Origin: Sulfurospirillaceae bacterium
GTDB taxonomy: Bacteria; Campylobacterota; Campylobacteria; Campylobacterales; Sulfurospirillaceae
DNA: 10,298 bases
Assembly: GCA_028705785.1 (NCBI GenBank)
Contig: JAQWCT010000079.1
Location: 1-10,298, forward strand
Direction: 5' to 3'
Shown: piece after piece, positions 6,229-10,298 of the stretch
How positions within the stretch are numbered: position 1 is the stretch's first letter
Layout: each line of letters opens with the position of its first letter
Made by a program: the position numbers and the translations under genes
The notes under the pieces: model-generated
The model's database searches: none
What the model was told of the DNA's origin: nothing
What the model saw: the letters and a program-made list of their open reading frames with translations, nothing else

Positions 6229-7086
6229 CTAAAAATTTTCAAACCATTCTTTTTTGATATTAACTTTTTCAATAAGTTCTATATCAACACCTAATTTAAG
6301 ATCTTTTAATTTACTTACAAAATCATTTCCATCTATAAGATCTATTGGTGGCGCACCGTCTCTTTGTGCTTCCTTTTTAGCTTCTCTAGTAAATGTTCCT
6401 GTTGTTATAATAAGACCTTTGTCTGCGCGTCCTATCATTGCTCCTCTAAAATCTCTTACAATAGGAGCGCTAACAGAGTCTCTATATCTTTTTGCCTGAA
6501 AGACAACATGAAATGACATTACTCCGCCTAGTCGGATAACACCTTTCCCATCAATTCCTCCATCATTAGTAAATTGTGTGACTTCAACATTAATAAATCC
6601 TAATTCTCTTAATAATCTTTGGCACAGTCTCTCAAATGCTTCGGGTTGTATTGTTTTTAAAATATCCAATAATTCTTCCTGCCATGTTAAAGTTGAAACT
6701 TCATTACTCAAAGTTAAGATTTCTTCATTGCTTGGCATATCTTGATCGTCGTAGGTAAGAGTGCTTTTTTTGACTTCACCAGCAACGAATTGTCTAATAC
6801 GAATATCATCAATTATTTGATCTTTTGAGCCTTTCTCAGTTAATGCCCAAACTCCTCTTGCTGAGTTATCAATTAATCCATATCGCTTTAGGTAAGTTCT
6901 TGCCCAAGCCAATCTGTACTCTAATTTGGTTGTATTCCCTCTATGAATATCATTAATTTCTTCTTCATTCAAGTTAAGTAGTTCTATAACCTTTTCTTCA
7001 ATTTCATTAATAGAGCCAGAGCCTCCAAGTTTTTTTAGGGCAATAATAGTTGGTTCAAAAAGTTTATTGTATGTATACTTGAACAA
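6229..7086 (-). CDS. Mrr-type restriction endonuclease (probable type IV, methyl-directed)
   Basis: Mrr enzymes cut DNA carrying foreign methylation. This 285-residue protein has the two-domain Mrr layout. A winged-helix N-terminal domain spans about 1-90 (LFEPTIIALKKLGGSGSINEIEEKV, then LEYRLAWARTYLKRYGLIDNSARGVWALTEKG). A PD-(D/E)xK catalytic domain spans about 145-265 (AFERLCQRLLRELGF, Glu152; NDGGIDGKG with Asp179; FQAKRY with Gln197-x-Lys199; then GLIITTGTFTREAKKEA). All catalytic residues are present, so it should be active. The start is TTG at 7086, with AAGGA (complement of 7093-7097) 6 nt upstream. No methyltransferase or specificity gene is adjacent, which fits a solitary type IV enzyme. 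It converges on the DUF89 gene with a 2-nt gap and no clear terminator. It looks slightly AT-richer than its neighbours and is probably an accessory acquisition. The methylation type recognised cannot be deduced. Confidence 0.9.
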   Translation of the reverse strand: MFKYTYNKLFEPTIIALKKLGGSGSINEIEEKVIELLNLNEEEINDIHRGNTTKLEYRLAWARTYLKRYGLIDNSARGVWALTEKGSKDQIIDDIRIRQFVAGEVKKSTLTYDDQDMPSNEEILTLSNEVSTLTWQEELLDILKTIQPEAFERLCQRLLRELGFINVEVTQFTNDGGIDGKGVIRLGGVMSFHVVFQAKRYRDSVSAPIVRDFRGAMIGRADKGLIITTGTFTREAKKEAQRDGAPPIDLIDGNDFVSKLKDLKLGVDIELIEKVNIKKEWFENF

Positions 7087-7092
7087 GAATTA

Positions 7093-7097
7093 TCCTT
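7093..7097 (-). promoter_or_regulatory. ribosome binding site supporting the TTG start of the mrr-like gene
   Basis: On the minus strand AAGGA precedes TTG 7086 by 6 nt. No ATG is better placed, and the winged-helix domain begins within ten residues, so the rare TTG start is accepted. Confidence 0.6.
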
Positions 7098-7113
7098 CAA
7101 TTATATTATTTTG

Positions 7114-7119
7114 ATTGTA
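7114..7119 (-). promoter_or_regulatory. candidate -10 box of the mrr-like gene
   Basis: TACAAT on the minus strand, with T-rich sequence upstream, would start RNA near 7107 and leave a leader of about 20 nt with the AAGGA site. The whole 7087-7176 gap is very AT-rich, so chance -10 matches are likely. Apart from this and an all-AT inverted repeat (7148-7154/7165-7171), the gap holds nothing recognisable. Confidence 0.25.
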
Positions 7120-7176
7120 TCGTACAAAAAGAAATCTAAATAAATACATAATAAGTTTGTAATTTTATTATATTAG

Positions 7177-8331
7177 TTATAGATACGCCTCATACAACTT
7201 TTGTACGCCCTCTCGTATCTGCTCCAAACTCGAATTAGTATAATTTAATCTACCAAAAGAACTCACTTTTTTATCAGCAAAAAAGACACTTCCTGGAACA
7301 AATGCGACCCCTTTTTGAATAGCTTTGTCAAAGAGTTGCATACTGTCTTTGCAGTTTTTAAAATTGACCCAGATAAACATACCACCTTCTGGTTTGACAA
7401 AAGAGATACTTTCTCCAAAAGTCTCTTCAAGTGCTGTTATCATCGTATCTCTTTTGGTTTTGTAATGTTTGATTAAGGCTTTTGTATGTGTTTCCAAATC
7501 CCCATTTTGCATCATGAGCGCGGCGATATGCTGGAAGAATTTTGAGTTTTGCAGATCCGTGCTTTCTTTGCTACATGTAAGCGCCTCGATGATTTTTTGT
7601 GGCGCTTTTATCCAACCGATACGAAAATCTGGGGCAAGTGTTTTGGAAAAAGTTCCCAAAGTTATAGTCAATTCTGGTAGCAATGAGGCAAAAGAGGTGC
7701 TTTGTTTTCCCTCGTAACGCAAAGCCTCATAAGGACTATCTTCGAGTAAAATAACATGATATTTTTTGGCAAGGCGCGCTACTTCTTCTTTATTTTCGAG
7801 GGTGTACGAATAGCCTGTGGGATTTTGAAAAATAGGAATGGTATAAAAAAACTTAGGCTTACATGTAAGAAATAATTTCTCTAACGATACCAAATCAACG
7901 CCATTTTTATCAAGAGCGACGGTTTTAATATCGGCATTGTACATATGAAAAAGGTTGAGGGCGGCTAGGTAACTTGGATCTTCAACGATGATGCAATCTT
8001 GCTCATCCAAAAAGGTTTTACAGACCAAATCAAGCGCTTGTTGCGAGCCATTGGTGAGCATGATGGCTTTGGAAGAAGTGTCTTCGTATCGTTTGGCTAT
8101 CTCTATTTTAAGGGCTTCTACGCCTGAAGCGTTACTGTATTGAAACAATAAATTGTCGTTTTTCTCAAAAAGTGTATTGGCGTATTTTTGAAAAAGTGTT
8201 TTGGGAAATAAAGAGGCATCAGGAAGACCACCTGCAAAAGAGATAATGTCGCTTTGCGCCGTTAAATCAAGGATGGTTCTGGTAAATGAACGGGAAGCTG
8301 TGGTGACGCGTTTGGCAAATTTAGTGTGCAT
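7177..8331 (-). CDS. PLP-dependent aminotransferase, fold type I class I/II (2-aminoadipate/aromatic-type)
   Basis: Transfers an amino group between an amino acid and a 2-oxoacid using pyridoxal phosphate. The 384-residue protein resembles the family containing LysN/2-aminoadipate transaminases and the catalytic part of MocR proteins, but it has no N-terminal DNA-binding domain. Key signatures are ISFAGGLPDASLFP (30-43), MLTNGSQQALDL (91-102), VEDPSYLAA, FQNPTG (168-173, Asn170), LLEDSPYEALRY (195-206, Asp198 and Tyr201 for the cofactor) and GTFSKTLAPDFRIGW (226-240), with Lys230 the Schiff-base lysine. ATG 8331 is chosen because AAAGG lies 7 nt upstream and the family starts at this point; the open frame continues 15 codons further but carries no family sequence. 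It is divergent from an AraC-type regulator that may control it. The substrate cannot be fixed from sequence. Confidence 0.9.
   Translation of the reverse strand: MHTKFAKRVTTASRSFTRTILDLTAQSDIISFAGGLPDASLFPKTLFQKYANTLFEKNDNLLFQYSNASGVEALKIEIAKRYEDTSSKAIMLTNGSQQALDLVCKTFLDEQDCIIVEDPSYLAALNLFHMYNADIKTVALDKNGVDLVSLEKLFLTCKPKFFYTIPIFQNPTGYSYTLENKEEVARLAKKYHVILLEDSPYEALRYEGKQSTSFASLLPELTITLGTFSKTLAPDFRIGWIKAPQKIIEALTCSKESTDLQNSKFFQHIAALMMQNGDLETHTKALIKHYKTKRDTMITALEETFGESISFVKPEGGMFIWVNFKNCKDSMQLFDKAIQKGVAFVPGSVFFADKKVSSFGRLNYTNSSLEQIREGVQKLYEAYL
7571..7580. repeat. TTACATGTAA element, one-mismatch copy
   Basis: CTACATGTAA on the + strand, inside the aminotransferase gene (L-T-C-S on the coding strand). 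Confidence 0.5.
7859..7868. repeat. TTACATGTAA element, copy 6
   Basis: Perfect palindrome inside the minus-strand aminotransferase gene, read as L-T-C-K on the coding strand. Confidence 0.8.
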
Positions 8332-8338
8332 AGATAAA

Positions 8339-8343
8339 CCTTT
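8339..8343 (-). promoter_or_regulatory. ribosome binding site that fixes the aminotransferase start
   Basis: AAAGG on the minus strand is 7 nt before ATG 8331. An upstream in-frame ATG at 8376 lacks such a site. Confidence 0.65.
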
Positions 8344-8350
8344 AAAATTG

Positions 8351-8370
8351 ATAGGAAAGTATAGGAAGTT
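8351..8370. promoter_or_regulatory. tandem ATAGGAA direct repeat, candidate operator in the divergent promoter region
   Basis: ATAGGAAAGT (8351-8360) and ATAGGAAGTT (8361-8370) repeat with an exact 10-bp period and 8 of 10 identical bases. They cover the likely aminotransferase -10 box. AraC-family proteins commonly bind direct repeats spaced by helical turns, so the divergent regulator is the obvious candidate binder; this is inference. Confidence 0.4.
8358..8363 (-). promoter_or_regulatory. candidate -10 box of the aminotransferase gene
   Basis: TATACT on the minus strand would start RNA near 8351, giving a leader of about 20 nt that holds the AAAGG site. Confidence 0.45.
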
Positions 8371-8417
8371 ACACATTTTTTAGCTATAGTAAAAGAGGGC
8401 ATATCTTTGTCCATTTG

Positions 8418-8426
8418 TGCTATAAT
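8418..8426 (+). promoter_or_regulatory. extended -10 promoter of the AraC-family gene
   Basis: TGCTATAAT is a perfect extended -10 (TGn plus TATAAT at 8421-8426). Transcription would begin about 7 nt later, at or next to the ATG at 8433, implying a leaderless mRNA. No -35 box is evident. Confidence 0.7.
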
Positions 8427-8432
8427 TTCTGT

Positions 8433-9296
8433 ATGAAACAAAAAAAAACCACCAAAAATGACCATATTGAACGCGTGAATGAAGTGCTTTTTCTTATTCA
8501 TGGGAATATCCAAAGAAACTTCAGCGTCGAAGAATTATCTTTACATGTAGCGATGTCTCCTTTTCATTTTAACCGTGTTTTCAAGGAAACTACGGGGGAG
8601 AGTTTACACGCGTATATCAAACGGGTCAAGTTAGAACATGCTGCCAATCTTCTACTGTTTAACCCTGATGCTACGATAACACATATCCTCCAAGAAGTCG
8701 GTTTTAGCTCCAACGCATCTTTTTGCCAAGCTTTTAAAGAGCGATTTTTAGTCACACCAACTAAGTGGAAAGAAGTCGATCAACTCAATGAAAAGAGAGA
8801 CTATACTTATGTGAATGAACCTTTACATGTAAAGATAGCGGTAGTTCCATCTCATGAAGTCGCTTATGTCAGGCACAAAGGGTACGATAGAAGTATCAAG
8901 CAAGCATGGCTTAAACTTCAAGCATGGGCAATGTCTGCTGGTGTTGTGTTTGAGCATCAAAAAATGATAGGTTTACACCACAGCAATCCTCGTTTTGTTG
9001 AAGCTTCACAGTGCCATTATGTTGCGTGTTTGGAGCTACCTAAAGATAGAAAATTTTATCGTAATGGCGAGATAGGCATGATGAAAATTCCAGAATCCTT
9101 TTGTGCTATTTTTTCATTGCAAGGTGTTTATGGGGATTTGAAAAAGTATATGGATGTTATTTATCATGAGTGGTTGCCTAAAAGTGAGTATGAAAAAGTC
9201 TCTTTACCCTCATTTGCCATTTATCGTCAAAACCATTTTGTCAACGCTGATGAAAAATTTGACCTTGACTTTTGTGTGCCTGTAAGATTTAAATAG
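8433..9296 (+). CDS. AraC-family transcriptional regulator with C-terminal GyrI-like effector domain
   Basis: The 287-residue protein has an AraC-type double helix-turn-helix at about 10-115 (NFSVEELSLHVAMSPFHFNRVFKETTGESLHAYIKRVKLEHAA, then ITHILQEVGFSSNASFCQAFKERFLVTPTKW, each a classical half). A GyrI-like small-molecule-binding domain follows at about 128-287, opening VKIAVVPSHEVAYVRHKGYDRSI. This is the Rob/SoxS-like DNA-binding plus GyrI arrangement, in which the C-terminal domain often binds hydrophobic or cationic ligands. ATG 8433 follows a perfect TATAAT by 6 nt and has no Shine-Dalgarno site, so the message is probably leaderless; a TTG at 8415 lies upstream of the -10 box and is unlikely. 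Likely targets are the divergent aminotransferase and itself. The ligand is unknown. It carries one perfect and one near-perfect TTACATGTAA. Confidence 0.92.
   Translation: MKQKKTTKNDHIERVNEVLFLIHGNIQRNFSVEELSLHVAMSPFHFNRVFKETTGESLHAYIKRVKLEHAANLLLFNPDATITHILQEVGFSSNASFCQAFKERFLVTPTKWKEVDQLNEKRDYTYVNEPLHVKIAVVPSHEVAYVRHKGYDRSIKQAWLKLQAWAMSAGVVFEHQKMIGLHHSNPRFVEASQCHYVACLELPKDRKFYRNGEIGMMKIPESFCAIFSLQGVYGDLKKYMDVIYHEWLPKSEYEKVSLPSFAIYRQNHFVNADEKFDLDFCVPVRFK
8541..8550. repeat. TTACATGTAA element, one-mismatch copy
   Basis: TTACATGTAG, in the first helix-turn-helix of the regulator (L-H-V-A). Confidence 0.5.
8823..8832. repeat. TTACATGTAA element, copy 7
   Basis: Perfect palindrome at the junction of the DNA-binding and GyrI-like domains of the regulator gene (L-H-V-K). 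Confidence 0.8.
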
Positions 9297-9297
9297 T

Positions 9298-9303
9298 TAT
9301 AAT
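9298..9303 (+). promoter_or_regulatory. candidate -10 box of bioD
   Basis: TATAAT begins 2 nt after the regulator's stop codon; a start near 9310 would give a leader of about 12 nt. Only a weak AAAGAG (9311-9316) precedes ATG 9322. Confidence 0.55.
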
Positions 9304-9321
9304 TTCCCAAAAAGAGTATCC

Positions 9322-9981
9322 ATGAAACACAAACCTATCTTTATCACTGCCACCAATACCGATGTGGGTAAAACCTATACAACACTCAAACTCATCGAAG
9401 TTTTAAGTCAACAAGGGTTGAAAGTTGGCGTTTTCAAGCCGATAGAAACAGGCGTGATTGATTTGCCAAGTGATGGCAATCTGCTTTTTGAAACCGCTAA
9501 AAAATACCATCCTTTGCTTGAAAAACTCAAACTTAAAGACATCGTTCCTTATCAATTTGAACTCCCTGCCTCTCCTTTTGTGGCTAAAGGAAAAAAGAAA
9601 GTCAATCCCGAAGTGCTTGAAAAAGCCTACATCAAAATCGAAGAACTATGTGATATTGTCCTTATTGAAGGGGCTGGTGGGCTTTTGGTCCCTATCGAAG
9701 AAGATCTTTACATGTACGATTTTATTCGTCTTTTTAATGCCAAAACTTTATTGGTTGGGCATGATAAACTAGGCTGTATCAATGATGTTTTACTTAACTT
9801 ACATTTGCTCGATAACCTAGGCGTGGATGATTATGAGTGGTGTATTAATTTTAAAGATGAGAGAGAAAATTTTGATAAAACCACCCTGCCATTTTTTAAA
9901 AATTTATTTGGCAGAGTGCTGAGTGTTCAAGATGATATGGGCGAAATTGTTAAAAGTTTAATAACCCACCGAGACATTTAG
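9322..9981 (+). CDS. bioD: dethiobiotin synthetase BioD
   Basis: Forms the ureido ring of dethiobiotin from 7,8-diaminopelargonate, CO2 and ATP, the penultimate step of biotin synthesis, in the cytoplasm. The 219-residue protein begins with the variant P-loop TATNTDVGKTYTT (9-21), where other phyla have GTDTxVGKT; an ATNT-type loop is also known from Helicobacter BioD. Further signatures are FKPIETG (38-44, catalytic Lys39), PYQFELPASP (76-85) and IEGAGGLLVPI (115-125). Length is near the family's usual 220-230. It has its own likely promoter just behind the AraC-type gene, so membership of a common operon is uncertain. No other bio gene is in the window. Its last 24 bp overlap the end of the convergent glycine-zipper gene. 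Confidence 0.95.
   Translation: MKHKPIFITATNTDVGKTYTTLKLIEVLSQQGLKVGVFKPIETGVIDLPSDGNLLFETAKKYHPLLEKLKLKDIVPYQFELPASPFVAKGKKKVNPEVLEKAYIKIEELCDIVLIEGAGGLLVPIEEDLYMYDFIRLFNAKTLLVGHDKLGCINDVLLNLHLLDNLGVDDYEWCINFKDERENFDKTTLPFFKNLFGRVLSVQDDMGEIVKSLITHRDI
9708..9717. repeat. TTACATGTAA element, one-mismatch copy
   Basis: TTACATGTAC in bioD, read as L-Y-M-Y, the third possible reading frame. Confidence 0.45.
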
Positions 9982-10298
9982 TCGGATATATTCTAGTGGA
10001 TGGTCACTGTATTTGATGATCGTTTGATTTTTATAAGTAGCTATATTTTTGTATCCCATAAACTGCTCTGTTGTTCGCTCTTCATAACGCGTAGTACATC
10101 GTCTCTCTAAGCGGTAGCTTGGAGGAGGCGGTGCATAGTTGTTGTTTTGTTCAGCTAGATTTTTTCCTACAAGTGTTCCCACAATAGCACCTCCAACCGT
10201 AGCGGCTGTTTTACCACTGCCTCCACCAAATTGATGTCCAATAACACCACCCGCAACACCGCCAATAACGCCACCTACGATGCCATTGCCATCATTTT
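9958..10298 (-). CDS. glycine-zipper 2TM-domain envelope protein, 5'-incomplete
   Basis: The frame runs from the right edge (first complete codon at 10296) to TAA at 9958-9960, so the N-terminus, where a signal peptide would be expected, is missing. The visible 112 residues start with a glycine-zipper hairpin, GIVGGVIGGVAGGVIGHQFGGG, then KTAATVGGAIVGTLVGKNLAEQ, the Rick_17kDa_Anti/glycine-zipper 2TM pattern of outer-membrane lipoproteins such as SlyB and YcfJ-like proteins. A proline-rich linker (APPPPSY) leads to a C-terminal beta-rich domain with one cysteine (RRCTTRYEERTTEQFMGYKNIATYKNQ, ending LNVSVGY), resembling YcfJ. A GTG at 10182 is inside the zipper and is not the real start. The role is probably envelope integrity, by family analogy only. 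Its stop lies inside bioD, a 24-bp tail-to-tail overlap. Confidence 0.85.
   Translation of the reverse strand, partial: NDGNGIVGGVIGGVAGGVIGHQFGGGSGKTAATVGGAIVGTLVGKNLAEQNNNYAPPPPSYRLERRCTTRYEERTTEQFMGYKNIATYKNQTIIKYSDHPLEYIRLNVSVGY

Noticed and set aside
7148..7171. Inverted repeat ATAATAA/TTATTAT downstream of the aminotransferase stop
   Set aside because: The stem is all A/T with a 10-nt loop in an extremely AT-rich gap; too weak to call a terminator.
7579..7607. 7-bp inverted repeat AAGCGCC/GGCGCTT inside the aminotransferase gene
   Set aside because: The loop is 15 nt, it lies in conserved coding sequence and no T-run follows; not a credible terminator.
1..10298. CRISPR array, insertion sequence, tRNA, rRNA, prophage or a multi-gene defence island
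   Set aside because: No spaced direct repeats of 25-40 bp, no transposase or integrase, no RNA gene seen. The Mrr-like gene is the only defence-type gene.

Overview
The window looks like ordinary chromosome from a member of the Campylobacterota, most likely Sulfurospirillum or a close relative. This rests on the AT-rich composition, the Campylobacterota-like forms of Ffh, TrmD and BioD, promoters made of a TATAAT-type -10 box without a clear -35, and the compact gene order. The genus is inference; no rRNA or tRNA gene is present to confirm it.

Left part (1-5362), all on +: the 3' end of waaA (Kdo transferase of lipid A/LPS synthesis), an RluA-type pseudouridine synthase, then ffh, rpsP, khpA, rimM, trmD and rplS. 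The last six form the widespread signal-recognition/ribosome-maturation cluster. They code for the SRP GTPase, protein S16, a small KH RNA-binding protein, the 16S maturation factor, the tRNA m1G37 methyltransferase and protein L19. Junctions are tight or overlapping (khpA/rimM 11 bp; rimM/trmD TGATG). A strong hairpin after rplS closes the operon.

Middle part (5363-7176): a DUF89-family metal-dependent phosphatase starts only 8 nt after that terminator. It converges on a minus-strand Mrr-type restriction endonuclease gene, the most accessory-looking gene here.

Right part (7177-10298): a fold-type I PLP aminotransferase (-) is divergent from an AraC-family regulator with a GyrI-like ligand domain (+). 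The regulator appears leaderless, and a 10-bp-period direct repeat lies over the aminotransferase promoter. bioD (dethiobiotin synthetase) follows with its own promoter, and it overlaps by 24 bp the end of a convergent, 5'-incomplete glycine-zipper envelope protein gene.

The most striking signal is not a gene. The 10-bp palindrome TTACATGTAA occurs perfectly seven times, plus three one-mismatch copies. It falls in all three reading frames of unrelated genes, and two copies form the hairpin between ffh and rpsP. Every ACATGT found in the window belongs to this extended motif. This resembles a highly iterated genomic signal such as the DNA uptake sequences of Neisseria, though its function is unknown from sequence alone.
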